NCBI GenBank assembly: GCA_027306695.1
Contig: DAHUZH010000001.1
Location: 1 to 64,000, forward strand
DNA from: Acidobacteriaceae bacterium
Lineage (GTDB): Bacteria > Acidobacteriota > Terriglobia > Terriglobales > Acidobacteriaceae
Direction of reading: 5' to 3'
DNA length: 64,000 bases
Translations under genes and position numbers: made by a program
The notes under the pieces: model-generated
Seen by the model: only the letters and a program-made list of their open reading frames with translations
Database searches by the model: none
What the model was told of the DNA's origin: nothing
Shown: positions 18,488 through 28,412 of the stretch, piece by piece
Position numbering within the stretch: position 1 is the stretch's first letter
Layout of the letters: every line of letters starts with the position of its first letter

Positions 18488-20110
18488 TCAAAACTGATTT
18501 TGGCTGGCGCTCGGGTTTGTGTCCGCATCCTGCGGTTGAATCTTGAATACATACGCAATTTCATTGGGCTTTTGCGGTGGAAGCTGAATTGTCAGAGCAT
18601 CCGGTCCCTGCTCCCAGTGCAAGGCCTGCTTGGTGCCGAGGAGATGGATACTCTGAATTTTTCCTGAGAGGTAAGGAGTGCCCGACCATAGGGTTTGCAT
18701 CTCGATTTTTCCGTTCGCGGGCCAGTCGAGAGCGATTGCGTATAACGCTTTTCCTTTCGTGGTATAGCGGATATCTTGGGCGGTAAAACTTTTGCTGGCG
18801 TTGTCATTGAATGTCCCGGTTACGACCGTTGTTGGCCCTTCGCCGTAGAGTTTCCACGGACGCGTTCCGTAAATGGCCTCGCCGTTCACTGCGAGCCACT
18901 GGCCCATTTGTAGCAGCACAGTCCGCACCTCGGGGGGAATCGTACCGTCGGATTCCGGGCCGACGTTAAGCAGGAGATTTCCATTCTTACTGACGACATC
19001 GATCAGTTCATCGACTAGGGACTTGGCGTCTTTGTAGTTATCGTTGCGGACGTATCCCCAGGACTTGATGCTGACGGATGTGTCCGTTTGCCATGGCAAC
19101 AACCGCAGTGTGTCCAGGCGTCCTCGCTCGATATCCAATACGGCGGTATTGGCGGGGAATGCCTCATCTTTGTAGGTGAGGACGACACCCTTGTTCCAAG
19201 AAGCAGCGCGATCGTAATAATAGGCTGCCATCTGCTTGAGATAAGGCCGGAAGGCAGGCTGCCATATCCACCAATCGAAATACATCAGGTCAGGATGGTA
19301 TTTATCGACAAGCTCCGTACTGCGCGCCAGCCAATCGTTCAAGAAGGCGTGGTCCGGCGGCAACCATCGTTCGAGATGGTTGGGGTTGGGATATTTTGTG
19401 GATTTTTCCGCTGGCAATGTCGTGGGTTTTGCGGGCCCGTAGAGTCCGGAATACTTAGCGTTTTTTACATCGGAATCGAAGGTCATTCCACCGTCATACC
19501 ACCACCAATGCTCGGCGCGATGAGAAGAAACTCCGAAATACATTCCATGGTCGCGAACGGATTTTTCCAGTTCTCCAATCACATCGCGCTTGGGCCCCAT
19601 CTTTGCCGCGTCCCAGTTCGTGAAGTCGGAGTTGTACATGGGAAAACCATCGCAATGCTCCGCGACCGGGACGACATAGCGCGCACCCGCTCGGTGGAAC
19701 AGATCAGCCCATGCATCTGGATCAAATTTCTGTGCCTTGAACATAGGGATGAAGTCTTTGTATCCGAATTTCGACTGCGGGCCGTAGGTCTCCACTTGAT
19801 GGCGAAAAGCGGGGGTGCCTTGCAGATACATGTTGCGGGGATACCATTCGTTGCCAAACGCAGGTACGGAGTACACGCCCCAATGGATAAATATCCCAAA
19901 TTTCGCATCGCGGAACCAGTCTGGAACGCGATAGTTCGCAAGGGAATTCCAATTGGCCGTAAAAGGTCCGTGCGTCACCTCCGTATTGACTAGCGCGAGT
20001 CTATTCTGCAATTTTTTTTGATAATTCTGACCGTCCGCATGATGGGAGAAAATTCCCAGGGCCGCGAGGAGGCCCATCGGAAGCGCGAGCGATTTCGAGA
20101 TAGAACGCAT
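18488..20110 (-). CDS. GH29 alpha-L-fucosidase, secreted
   Basis: A signal peptide (MRSISKSLALPMGLLAALGI, cut near ADG-QNY) precedes the catalytic TIM barrel of GH29: WFRDAKFGIFIHWGVYSVPA, AGARYVVPVAEHCDGFPMY, and the nucleophile Asp279 in PDLMYFDWWIWQ. A C-terminal beta-sandwich follows. Length (540) is typical. The WxTDTSVSIKSWGY and NLLLNVGPESDGTIP segments are further family markers. Release of L-fucose fits the cytoplasmic SDR at 24618, which resembles 2-keto-3-deoxy-L-fuconate dehydrogenases. It leads a two-gene unit with the GH42 gene, and a promoter-like pair lies about 170 bases upstream. Confidence 0.9.
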   Translation of the reverse strand: MRSISKSLALPMGLLAALGIFSHHADGQNYQKKLQNRLALVNTEVTHGPFTANWNSLANYRVPDWFRDAKFGIFIHWGVYSVPAFGNEWYPRNMYLQGTPAFRHQVETYGPQSKFGYKDFIPMFKAQKFDPDAWADLFHRAGARYVVPVAEHCDGFPMYNSDFTNWDAAKMGPKRDVIGELEKSVRDHGMYFGVSSHRAEHWWWYDGGMTFDSDVKNAKYSGLYGPAKPTTLPAEKSTKYPNPNHLERWLPPDHAFLNDWLARSTELVDKYHPDLMYFDWWIWQPAFRPYLKQMAAYYYDRAASWNKGVVLTYKDEAFPANTAVLDIERGRLDTLRLLPWQTDTSVSIKSWGYVRNDNYKDAKSLVDELIDVVSKNGNLLLNVGPESDGTIPPEVRTVLLQMGQWLAVNGEAIYGTRPWKLYGEGPTTVVTGTFNDNASKSFTAQDIRYTTKGKALYAIALDWPANGKIEMQTLWSGTPYLSGKIQSIHLLGTKQALHWEQGPDALTIQLPPQKPNEIAYVFKIQPQDADTNPSASQNQF

Positions 20111-20693
20111 GTTTCCAGCCTTTCATTGCAGATACTATACGTCCCAGCCTTTGAACATCTCGCGGAACTGGTTCTTTCTCACTGGCGTTCGGAATGCAAG
20201 CAAGACAACGTGGGACGCGAGTCGGCATCTGCTACCCGGACGAACCAGAAACAAAATCTTCGACAGCAAACGTTGCCAATGTATTTATATATGAAATATA
20301 TTTTTGTTGACAAACTATGCTGGCATTCTTAAAGCTTCCATGCAATGTAATTTATACGCTCGAAAAGCCCCTTCCTTAACTGGGCTGCGCGACGATGATC
20401 CGTCTGGGGTAAAACAGTCTTAGACATTTCCGCGTGCATGTGGGATGGCAGCCGCATGCAAACAAGGGAGTTGCATTCCACCGTAAGGAGATTGAGATTT
20501 CTTACCCACCAAATTCCATCCCTCCCGTGGATTCCCGAAATCCAGTCCGGATCGCAGTGGGTGTTGGACCCCTGGCAGACAAGCTTCGCATGCTGGCGGC
20601 CATTCTTGGGGGCGAATGCATTTGCGTCTGTGAATCTCCTGCCCATGGGCCGGAGAAGCCGTCTGCCAACGACGTTGCAAAAAGGGAAACCCC
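20111..20693. other. Divergent intergenic region between GH29 and GH78 genes
   Basis: The AT-rich centre (about 20280-20330) contains a reverse-strand promoter candidate. An open frame at 20434-20697 on the forward strand (87 codons) ends four bases into the GH78 start but has no recognisable motif and no convincing ribosome site. I do not call it as a gene. The rest of the stretch holds nothing I can support. Confidence 0.35.
20284..20313 (-). promoter_or_regulatory. Predicted promoter for GH29-GH42 unit
   Basis: Reverse-strand TTGTCA (20308-20313) and TATAAA (20284-20289) are 18 bases apart in a strongly AT-rich stretch. This would give a leader of roughly 170 bases before the GH29 start at 20110. 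Good match, unproven. Confidence 0.4.
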
Positions 20694-23474
20694 GTGACAT
20701 TCAGAAGAACCTGTGGTCTCATCCTGCTTGGGGTTTTTGCGGCCGCAACGCTCGGTAGCATGCGCGCGGCATCGCTACTCTCTTCTTTGGCGGCGCCTTC
20801 CCACCTACAGTGTGAATCACAGCATGGGCCGCTGGCGATCCAAACGCTACAGCCGCGTTTTTCCTGGCTGCTCGCTCCCGTAAAGCCAGGGGCGCGGTCT
20901 ATCGCGCAGTCCAGCTACCGCATTCTGGTTGCTTCCTCTCCTACTCAGTTGGCGCAAAATCGCGCGGATGTCTGGGACAGCGGCATGGTGCGTTCCGCGC
21001 AAACCTTTCAGATTTCGTATGCTGGAAAGCCGCTGGAAAGTAGGAAGACTTATTTCTGGAAGGTAAGAGTATGGGACCAAAACGATCATGCCACTGGGTG
21101 GAGCCAAGCTGCCAAGTGGAGCATGGGCCTTCTTCAAGCTGAGGATTGGCGCGCGACATGGATCGCCGCTATGCCCGACGGCACTGTGGCTTCGCCGCAG
21201 ATGCCCGTGTTCCGGCACTCCTTTTCGTTGCGGAAGCCTGTTCGGCGAGCAGTCGTCTACATCGCGGGTCTCGGGCAGTACGAATTGCGCATCAATGGAG
21301 CCAAGGCTGGCCATAGTGAGTTGAATCCTGGATGGACGGATTATCGCAAGACAGTTTTCTATAACACGTACGATGTCACTGCACAGTTGCTGCAAGGGCA
21401 GAATACGTTGGCCGTTCTGCTCGGCAATGGGATGTATAACGTGGCCAAAACCCCCGGCCGATACACGAAATTTATAGGTTCCTTTGGCCAGCCAAAACTA
21501 ATTCTCCAACTCATGATCGAATACGTCGACGGTTCCACGGATACCATCGGCAGTGGCCCGGCATGGAAAACGGCGCTGGGTCCAGTTACCTTTTCTTCCA
21601 CCTACGGCGGTGAGGATGAGGATGCGCGCATACTGCCTTCCGGATGGGACCGCGCGGGCTTCAAAGATGCTGGATGGGAGAACGCGCTCGCAGTTGCAGG
21701 ACCTGGCGGAAAACTTACAGCGCAGGAAAACCCGCCCGTCCGTGTTCAGCATGTCTTTCATCCTGTTGCCGTGCATGAACCGAAGCCAGGCATTCTGGTG
21801 TATGATCTGGGCCAGAATTTTTCTGGATGGCCGCAAATCCGCGTCGAAGGGACTGCGGGAAGCATGCTGAAACTTGTCCCAGGCGAACTGCTGGACGCGC
21901 ATGGACTTGTAACGCAGGCGAGCTCAGGTGGTCCGCAGTGGTTTGCATATACGCTGCGGGGGCATGGGCAGGAGGTCTGGCATCCACGCTTCAGCTATTA
22001 CGGTTTTCGCTACGTGCAGGTGGAGGGCGCCTCAACCCCGCAGCTTCCAGATGCGCACAAGCCTAAGGTCTTCGCGCTGGAGGGTCAGTTCCTATATTCT
22101 TCTTCTCCGCAGACAGGAAGTTTTGCGACCTCGGATGTTTTGCTCCAACGGATCCATGTATTGATTGTTGCGGCGATTCGCAGCAACATGCAGAGCGTTC
22201 TGACCGATTGTCCGCACCGGGAAAAATTAGGCTGGCTGGAACAAACCCACTTGCTGGGGTCCGCGCTGATGGACAATTTCAATCTGGAGAGACTGTACGA
22301 AAAGATTGCCAACGACATCCAAGACGCGCAGCATGCGGATGGCATGGTGCCGGAGATTGCTCCGGAATATGTCAAGTTTCCTGCACCCTTCAACGATTCT
22401 CCTGAGTGGGGCAGCGCGGTCGTCCTGGACCCATGGATCGCCTATCGATACTATGGCAATCGGCGCAATCTCGCACTTCACTATAGCGATATGCAGCGCT
22501 ACGTCGACTATCTTGGCACGCGCGCCAACGGCAATCTTATAAATTATGGGTTAGGGGACTGGTATGACATTGGGCCGCAGCGTTCCGGCTATTCTCAACT
22601 TACTTCGCAAAGTTTGACTGCTACAGCAATGTACTATCAGGACCTTACAACGATGGTTCAGATCGCAGGCGTTCTAGGAGATGCGGAAGATGCCGCACGA
22701 TATACCCGGCTTAGCACGGAGGTCCGCGATGCCTTTAACGCCTCACTGTGGCGTCCTGATAGCGGGATTTATGACCGCAACAGTCAGACCGCCAGCGCGA
22801 TGCCGCTCGTTGTAGGCTTAGTTGCTCCGGAAAATCGCCAGTGTGTACTCGATAATCTAGTCGAGGATATTCGCGCCCACCACAATCATGTGACGGCGGG
22901 GGATGTCGGATTTCATTACGTCGTGGATGCGCTGTTGGAAGGCGGCCGCTCCGACGTGCTATATGACATGATGTCGCGCACCGATCCGCCGAGTTACGGA
23001 GCGCAACTGAAGCAGGGGGCGACCTCTCTCACGGAGGCGTGGGACGCCAACCCGCATTCTTCGCAGGACCACTTCATGCTGGGAGATGGCGAGGAGTGGC
23101 TCTTTCGCGGACTGGCTGGAATCGATTTAGATATGACGCGCTCGCGGGATGAGCGGATCACCATCCGTCCGAACCCTGTAGCGAATGTAACGTGGACCCG
23201 TTGCACGGAACATTCCGTACTCGGCGATATTGTGGACAACTGGAGCCGTCAGCGGGGAAAGTTCGTGCTGGACGTTACCGTACCGGCAAACGCAACAGCC
23301 ACTATTTACGTGCCTTCGCGGGCAGGCACAAAGATCGAAGAGAGCGGTCGTCCAGCGGATCGCGCACCGGGAGTGACCCAAATTTCTGTCGATAACAACG
23401 GAGCAGTTTTTCGCGTCGCCTCTGGCAGGTATCATTTTGCTTCGCGTCTGGAGTTCGTACCTTCCGCTCATTAA
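20694..23474 (+). CDS. GH78 alpha-L-rhamnosidase, secreted, large multidomain (2)
   Basis: A GTG start with AAGGGA eight bases upstream opens a signal peptide (TCGLILLGVFAAATLGSMRA). The 926 residues follow the full GH78 order: N-terminal fibronectin-like domain (ETRKTYFWKVRVWDQND-like WxVRVWD motif), the D domain (FSLRKPVRRAVVYIAGLGQY, ELRINGAKAG), the concanavalin-like domain, then the helical barrel with LTDCPHREKLGWLEQTHL, AWIAYRYYGNRR-like helices and a GLGDWYDIGP loop carrying catalytic acids, and ATSLTEAWDANPHSSQDHFMLG. It differs strongly from the first GH78 gene, which lacks the N-terminal fibronectin domain, so the two probably cut different rhamnosyl linkages. Confidence 0.9.
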   Translation: MTFRRTCGLILLGVFAAATLGSMRAASLLSSLAAPSHLQCESQHGPLAIQTLQPRFSWLLAPVKPGARSIAQSSYRILVASSPTQLAQNRADVWDSGMVRSAQTFQISYAGKPLESRKTYFWKVRVWDQNDHATGWSQAAKWSMGLLQAEDWRATWIAAMPDGTVASPQMPVFRHSFSLRKPVRRAVVYIAGLGQYELRINGAKAGHSELNPGWTDYRKTVFYNTYDVTAQLLQGQNTLAVLLGNGMYNVAKTPGRYTKFIGSFGQPKLILQLMIEYVDGSTDTIGSGPAWKTALGPVTFSSTYGGEDEDARILPSGWDRAGFKDAGWENALAVAGPGGKLTAQENPPVRVQHVFHPVAVHEPKPGILVYDLGQNFSGWPQIRVEGTAGSMLKLVPGELLDAHGLVTQASSGGPQWFAYTLRGHGQEVWHPRFSYYGFRYVQVEGASTPQLPDAHKPKVFALEGQFLYSSSPQTGSFATSDVLLQRIHVLIVAAIRSNMQSVLTDCPHREKLGWLEQTHLLGSALMDNFNLERLYEKIANDIQDAQHADGMVPEIAPEYVKFPAPFNDSPEWGSAVVLDPWIAYRYYGNRRNLALHYSDMQRYVDYLGTRANGNLINYGLGDWYDIGPQRSGYSQLTSQSLTATAMYYQDLTTMVQIAGVLGDAEDAARYTRLSTEVRDAFNASLWRPDSGIYDRNSQTASAMPLVVGLVAPENRQCVLDNLVEDIRAHHNHVTAGDVGFHYVVDALLEGGRSDVLYDMMSRTDPPSYGAQLKQGATSLTEAWDANPHSSQDHFMLGDGEEWLFRGLAGIDLDMTRSRDERITIRPNPVANVTWTRCTEHSVLGDIVDNWSRQRGKFVLDVTVPANATATIYVPSRAGTKIEESGRPADRAPGVTQISVDNNGAVFRVASGRYHFASRLEFVPSAH

Positions 23475-23495
23475 TTCTGTCGTAGGAGCCTCGCG

Positions 23496-24560
23496 ATGAA
23501 AAAATCTCCGCATATCCTATGGGCTGGTGCATTGGGGCTTCTTACCGTGCTTCCAGCGATTGCTCAATTAGCCATTGCTCCACAGCCCTTGACGAAGCAG
23601 GGTCGCCAGCAGTTTGCCGATCTTGGCACATGCCAGTTGGAGAGCGGACGCACCATCGAACATTGTCGTCTTGGCTATCGCACCTTTGGTATACGGAATG
23701 CAAATAGCAGCAACGTAATTCTGTTTCCAACTTGGTACAACGGCGTATCCGGCGATTTGAAGCCGTTCTTTGGTGCTGACAAAATGATTGAAACAGGCCA
23801 TTTTTATGGGGTCGCCATCGATGCGTTCGGCGATGGCGTTTCCTCGTCTCCATCGAACAGCAAAACGCAGCCCGGTGCGGACTTCCCGGCATTCACCATT
23901 CGCGACATGGTGCGCGCTGAGTATCGGCTGGCCACGGAAGTGCTGCATCTTCAGCATGTCTACGCAGTGGCCGGTATCTCGATGGGCGGTATGCAGACGT
24001 TCGAGTGGGTCGTGGATTATCCCACTTTCATGAATAAGGCGGTAACGATCGTCGGTACTCCACAGCAGACATCGTACGACTTATTGAACTGGCACGTTCT
24101 TGGGGACGCTATCGAAGCCGATCCGGCGTATATGCATGGCCACTATCAAACCGGGCCGCCGCTGGTTCTGGCCAATGAAATTGGCGCGCTGACGAGCGGC
24201 TCGCCGGGATACATTGCACGCACCGTAACACGCGCGCAGTTCCCGGACTTCTATGACGATAGCAAGAAGGACTGGCGCCCGCTGGACGCGAACAATCGAA
24301 TGTGGCAGTTGAATGCGATGCTGGGTCAGGATGTGACGCACGGACAGGGAACCCTGGCGGACGCATCGCATCGCATTCATGCCAAGATGTTCGTTGCCGT
24401 TTCTGAAAACGACCATCTGGTGAATCCAGCACCGGGTCTGGCATGGGCCACAGCCAGCCACGCACAAAGCTTTCTGGCCCACGGAGATTGTGGCCACCAC
24501 ATTTTTGCCTGTGGCGGAGGACTGACGCAGCAAGTACGGCAGTTTTTGGCCCAACCTTAA
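23496..24560 (+). CDS. Secreted MetX-fold alpha/beta hydrolase
   Basis: An AGGAGC ribosome site precedes the ATG, and a signal peptide (MKKSPHILWAGALGLLTVLP, cut near IAQ) follows. The 354-residue body has the homoserine O-acetyltransferase fold: RLGYRTFG near the N-terminus, nucleophile Ser162 in VAGISMGGMQTFEW, Asp306 in SENDHLVNP and a His pair at 334-335 in GDCGHHIF. MetX enzymes are cytoplasmic; a signal peptide argues against methionine synthesis and for an esterase or acyl-transferase outside the cytoplasm, for example removal of acetyl groups from pectin. It is 21 bases behind the second GH78 gene and probably co-transcribed. Confidence 0.82.
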   Translation: MKKSPHILWAGALGLLTVLPAIAQLAIAPQPLTKQGRQQFADLGTCQLESGRTIEHCRLGYRTFGIRNANSSNVILFPTWYNGVSGDLKPFFGADKMIETGHFYGVAIDAFGDGVSSSPSNSKTQPGADFPAFTIRDMVRAEYRLATEVLHLQHVYAVAGISMGGMQTFEWVVDYPTFMNKAVTIVGTPQQTSYDLLNWHVLGDAIEADPAYMHGHYQTGPPLVLANEIGALTSGSPGYIARTVTRAQFPDFYDDSKKDWRPLDANNRMWQLNAMLGQDVTHGQGTLADASHRIHAKMFVAVSENDHLVNPAPGLAWATASHAQSFLAHGDCGHHIFACGGGLTQQVRQFLAQP

Positions 24561-24617
24561 CAGGATTTGATTTTGATAATTTTATGGATGACTGCCGTTT
24601 GATCGATTCGCAATGGC

Positions 24618-25379
24618 CTACGCAGCCGTCCATCCGCCGTCGATGGGCAACACAGCGCCATTGATAAATTCTGCTTCCTTGGAACAGAGATACCGCGCGA
24701 GAGAAGCCACGTCTTCCGGCGTGCCGAGCCTCCCGATCGGTTGCCGCGCAATCAGTTCAGCACGCACCTTGTCCTTTTCGTGCGCATGGTATTTTTCCAG
24801 ATAGCCCTCAACAAATGGCGTGTCTACTGTGCCGGGCGCAATACAGTTCACGCGCAATTCCTTCGGATAATCGACAGCAAGCTGGCGCGTCATGGCGATT
24901 ACTGCGCCTTTACTGGCGCAATACGCAAACCGCTGCTTCACGCCGACATACCCTGCAACGGAACCAATGTTTATGATGCTGCCTCGACTGGCCAGCAGTA
25001 AAGGAAGTGCCGCACGAGTCACTAGATATACGGACCGTGCGTTGACATTCATGATGCGGTCGAAATCTTCTTCATTCGTCTTTGCAATGTCGCCGACCAG
25101 GCCGATACCGGCATTGTTCACGAGGATGTCCAGCACTTTCAGTTTGGACACCACGGCCTGAATGGAAGCGTTGTCGGTCACGTCCATCGAGATAGCTTCT
25201 GAGGATGCAAGCGTCGATGCGAGTTGAGAGGCTGTTTCAAAGTGAATGTCCGAGATCGTGACCCGTGCGCCCGCGGCATGCAGTGTGCGGCAGATTGCAG
25301 CGCCGATTCCACTCGCTCCGCCAGTGACGAGGGCCACTTTTCCATCTAAACGATATGGGCAGGGTTTCTCTTGGCTCAT
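24618..25379 (-). CDS. SDR dehydrogenase, 2-keto-3-deoxy-L-fuconate dehydrogenase-like
   Basis: The 253-residue product has the classical SDR motifs: VTGGASGIGAA (NAD binding), NNAGIG, the Ser of IGSVAGYVG and the active-site Tyr-Lys in FAYCASKGAVIAMTRQLA, ending with FINGAVLPIDGGWTAA. The CASKGAV form and overall spacing resemble 2-keto-3-deoxy-L-fuconate dehydrogenases of the non-phosphorylating fucose/rhamnose routes. It is 17 bases downstream of a Gfo/Idh/MocA gene on the same strand. Acting on a deoxy-sugar acid released by the nearby GH29/GH78 enzymes is plausible but not shown. Confidence 0.85.
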   Translation of the reverse strand: MSQEKPCPYRLDGKVALVTGGASGIGAAICRTLHAAGARVTISDIHFETASQLASTLASSEAISMDVTDNASIQAVVSKLKVLDILVNNAGIGLVGDIAKTNEEDFDRIMNVNARSVYLVTRAALPLLLASRGSIINIGSVAGYVGVKQRFAYCASKGAVIAMTRQLAVDYPKELRVNCIAPGTVDTPFVEGYLEKYHAHEKDKVRAELIARQPIGRLGTPEDVASLARYLCSKEAEFINGAVLPIDGGWTAA

Positions 25380-25396
25380 TGGAAATACTCCTTTTC

Positions 25397-26500
25397 CTAT
25401 TTATCTGCTCTCGGTACGATCTCTTCGCCGCCGTGTTCGCTGGAACGGTAGGCCGCTTCGACGATGCGCATTGTCTGGATGGCGTCTGCCACTCTCGTCG
25501 GCAGTTTCTGCGATAGTCCACCAACATAAGCTTGCAATGACCCCATCGAGCCGGCAAAAGCATCGGGGAACCAGTTGCCAACAAGGGGAATATTTTTCGG
25601 ATCCTGACCGCGTTCGGAAAGTATCAACGAATCAGGCTTGCCGATGGGGTAATCCAGGATTGCGCCCATACAAGCCTGCATGGCGGCTATGGTCCCTTCC
25701 CACTTTACATAACTGTGTTGTAAGGTAGGGCCGAAATCGTGACTGTGGTTGGTGGCAATGTAGGCGCGGATTGAATCTCCATAGTCAAGAATAATGACAC
25801 TCTTAGTAGCGGCAAGGTTAGGCGTTCTGGGGCTACGAACGGTTTTTGCGTATACGCTTTTCGGTTCGCCCAGCCACGCGCGGACAAGGTCGATGTAATG
25901 AATGCTGTGGTAGAGAATTTCCAGTCTCGGCGCAGCAGCCAGGAAACTCCATAGTTCCCATGGAGTATGGGTGTTGACTTGCACCTCCATATCATGGATC
26001 GGCCCGACAGCGCCCGTTTCGCAAAGAGCGCCAGCCGCCAGCATATTCGGTGCCCAGCGCAATTGGAAATTGACCGCGGCGACAAGACCTTTCTTGTGGC
26101 ACAAGGCAAGTATCGCTTCTGCTTCTTCGAGAGATTCCCCCATCGGTTTCTGTAGCAGTACAGCCGCTCCGTCTGGCAATTCTGGCAGTATGCGCAGAAA
26201 TGCTGACGCAGGTACGGCAATATCGAAGATGCAATCTTTTGGTGTGCGGCGGATGGCCTCTGCCAAATTTTGCGTGGCGAAAGGAACACCGTGAAGCACG
26301 GCTAGTTCCTGCGCCCTCTCAAGGTTGGAATCGACGAGGGCCATGATCGGAAAAGCGGCCTGACGATAGGCTGGGAGATGCGCCTCGCGCACAATGCCGC
26401 CGGAACCAATGATTATGATGGGACGGGCGATTTCGGGCTTGGGTGGCCTCAAGCGGCCCAACATGGCCGCTGTCGCAGGACTTGCGGGATCTCCGAGCAT
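25397..26500 (-). CDS. Gfo/Idh/MocA-family oxidoreductase (1)
   Basis: Start ATG at 26500 is supported by two GAGG motifs just upstream. The 367 residues comprise an N-terminal Rossmann domain (IIIIGSGGIVREAHLPAY, ALVDSNLERAQELA) with the conserved lysine in VLLQKPMGES, and a C-terminal substrate domain with HSIHYIDLVRAWLGEP. Such enzymes oxidise sugars or inositols with NAD(P), often to lactones; D-apiose dehydrogenase belongs to the same superfamily. It forms a pair with the downstream SDR, and the GntR gene lies 182 bases upstream on the same strand. Confidence 0.85.
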   Translation of the reverse strand: MLGDPASPATAAMLGRLRPPKPEIARPIIIIGSGGIVREAHLPAYRQAAFPIMALVDSNLERAQELAVLHGVPFATQNLAEAIRRTPKDCIFDIAVPASAFLRILPELPDGAAVLLQKPMGESLEEAEAILALCHKKGLVAAVNFQLRWAPNMLAAGALCETGAVGPIHDMEVQVNTHTPWELWSFLAAAPRLEILYHSIHYIDLVRAWLGEPKSVYAKTVRSPRTPNLAATKSVIILDYGDSIRAYIATNHSHDFGPTLQHSYVKWEGTIAAMQACMGAILDYPIGKPDSLILSERGQDPKNIPLVGNWFPDAFAGSMGSLQAYVGGLSQKLPTRVADAIQTMRIVEAAYRSSEHGGEEIVPRADK

Positions 26501-26682
26501 CTAGCCTCAACCTCAATTCCCCAGTCAGCCGCTTCGACCTTCATCGGAACAACCTCTTGAGCCTTCACAGCTAAATCATCAGGTAATCGTCCAGAAGATG
26601 AGTTTTATATCTGTATTTACGCAGGCGATTGAATTTGAAATCCGGGGCAAGTATGTTGCACCTTGTGTCTAAAGGGCACGTC

Positions 26683-27429
26683 TCACTTTCGGGTACTGTT
26701 CCGTCTTCCGATTCTCCACGAGCTCTCTATCTCGATGCTGAGTTTGCGCATACTTTGTATTGTGGCCTCGAGGCCGTATTGTACATGCGCGCGCATGGCA
26801 GCATCCGCAGCCGTCTGGTCCGTAGCAGAAATGGCAGCAATCAAGTCACGATGAAAATGCGGCGGAATTGGCGGTTGTTCCCCAATCAGGTCGAACAGCC
26901 AGTTGAAGATCAGGACAGCATTGGTCTCGATCATCTGGCACAAAGCAATCGTCCCAGAGCATTCAGATATGCGCGTATGCAGCCGCAGGTGATGGCTGTT
27001 CACCTGAAATACCAGGGAAGAATTATCCGGGTTAGAGTCGCGCTGTAAGTACAGCGCATCCAACTCTTCCGCCGACTCTCGCAACTCCCGCCGTTCCGCC
27101 ATACTGGCCCGCTCTGAAAAAAGTCGTGCTGACTGGCTCTCCAGCGCTTCTCGAATCACAAAACGATCGCGGATGTCCGTCTCTGTAGGTATCCGTATAC
27201 GAGTCCCCACTTGCGGCTTACTTTCGATTAGACCTTCTTGGGTCAATCGCTGGAAAGCTTCGGAGACCGGGACCATGCTCATGCCCAACTCAGCGGCCAG
27301 TTGTCGACGTGAAATTGGCGCACCCATGCGAAACCTTCCGGAAAGGATCTGCTCTCGAATGGCCCGATATGCCAGTTCAGGCAAAGCCTGCATGGATGAT
27401 TTGCTGCCGTCTTTCAAACGTCGCGCCAT
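26683..27429 (-). CDS. GntR/FadR-subfamily transcriptional regulator
   Basis: The 248-residue protein has an N-terminal winged helix (LAYRAIREQILSGRFRMGAPI, SRRQLAAELGMSMVPVSEAFQRL, QEGLIESKPQVGTRI) and an all-helical FCD ligand-binding domain with metal-ligand candidates in VNSHHLRLHTRISEC and FHRDLIAAI. This subfamily senses sugar acids and related carboxylates. It stands alone between the Gfo/SDR pair downstream and the SDR-Gfo-DUF6282-aldolase operon upstream, and could govern both. Confidence 0.9.
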   Translation of the reverse strand: MARRLKDGSKSSMQALPELAYRAIREQILSGRFRMGAPISRRQLAAELGMSMVPVSEAFQRLTQEGLIESKPQVGTRIRIPTETDIRDRFVIREALESQSARLFSERASMAERRELRESAEELDALYLQRDSNPDNSSLVFQVNSHHLRLHTRISECSGTIALCQMIETNAVLIFNWLFDLIGEQPPIPPHFHRDLIAAISATDQTAADAAMRAHVQYGLEATIQSMRKLSIEIESSWRIGRRNSTRK

Positions 27430-27629
27430 GAAGGTAATCTCCGGGTCAGCTTCTTACAAATCTACTGACCTCTTGATCTACTCGATAATTCGTCCAATAG
27501 CTGTATTGGGGTTATAACTGTGAAAGCCTGCCCCGCTAGAAACAATTGATATCTGAATAGTTTTGGCAGCAGCAGGCGAGGCTTTCATGGGATCGGTTTT
27601 ATCGTGATTGCCTTCATAAATCATGCAGG

Positions 27630-28412
27630 TTAGCCGCGTCCGATAAAGGGCATCTTTGTCGCCATCACGGTCATGAACTGTACGTTTGCGTCCAGCGGCA
27701 AGCTGGCCATATAGAGAACGGCTTCTGCGACGTGCCGCAGATCGAACGTCGGCTCCGCCGCAGTGCTTCCATTTGCTTGTAGAGCTCCGGCCGCCCACTT
27801 CTCAGTCATCTCCGTGGCCGCGTTGCCGATATCGATCTGGCCGCAGGCAATGTCGTGCTGACGGCCATCGAGTGAGATGCATTTGGTCAGGCCGGTGATG
27901 GCATGTTTGGTGGCAGTGTAAGGCGCGGAATAGGGCCTCGGCACATGCGCCGAAATCGAGCCATTGTTGATAATCCGTCCCCCGCGTGGCTGCTGCGACT
28001 TCATCAGGCGGATCGCTTCCTGAGCGCACAGGAAAGCGCCGGTCAGGTTCGCGCCTACCACCTGGGACCATTGTTCGTAACTCAGATCTTCCATTGGGAT
28101 TCCCGGAGCGCCCATGCCAGCATTGTTAAAGAGGACATCCAGGCGGCCGAACATGTTGCGAGTTTTGGCAAACAGCGCCTTCACCGAATTGGGTTGACTG
28201 ACATCGGTAGGGACGGGGTACATTTTTGCGCCGTCAAGATTAGCCATGGCCGCAGTCCGTTCAAGCTCCGCAAGTCGGCGTCCGGCCAACACTACGGTAT
28301 ATCCGGCAGACTGCATGGCCAGGGCCACTGCTCGTCCGATGCCGCTGCCTGCTCCGGTAATGATCACTACTTTGCCATCGTCGGAACGCTTGTCTGAAAG
28401 CTCGAAGTTCAT
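27630..28412 (-). CDS. SDR-family oxidoreductase
   Basis: The ATG at 28412 ([14 protein letters not shown]) overlaps the upstream Gfo stop by four bases (ATGA) and gives 260 residues. Motifs are [40 protein letters not shown] and [13 protein letters not shown] with the active-site Tyr-Lys. The C-terminal [20 protein letters not shown] is typical of a branch of SDRs of unknown substrate. It is the last gene of a four-gene run (aldolase-like, DUF6282, Gfo, SDR), probably oxidising a hydroxyl in that pathway. Confidence 0.85.
   Translation of the reverse strand: MNFELSDKRSDDGKVVIITGAGSGIGRAVALAMQSAGYTVVLAGRRLAELERTAAMANLDGAKMYPVPTDVSQPNSVKALFAKTRNMFGRLDVLFNNAGMGAPGIPMEDLSYEQWSQVVGANLTGAFLCAQEAIRLMKSQQPRGGRIINNGSISAHVPRPYSAPYTATKHAITGLTKCISLDGRQHDIACGQIDIGNAATEMTEKWAAGALQANGSTAAEPTFDLRHVAEAVLYMASLPLDANVQFMTVMATKMPFIGRG

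Noticed and set aside
20434-20697. 87-codon forward frame overlapping the start of the second GH78 gene
   Set aside because: No motif, no convincing ribosome site, and low-complexity look; treated as chance.
27521-27590. Nine-base inverted repeat (TGAAAGCCT/AGGCTTTCA) with a loop of about 50 bases
   Set aside because: The loop is too long for a terminator and no T-run follows; could be chance.
27478-27798. 106-codon reverse frame overlapping the SDR 3' end
   Set aside because: Most of it is a frame-shifted shadow of the SDR gene and the rest has no recognisable content.
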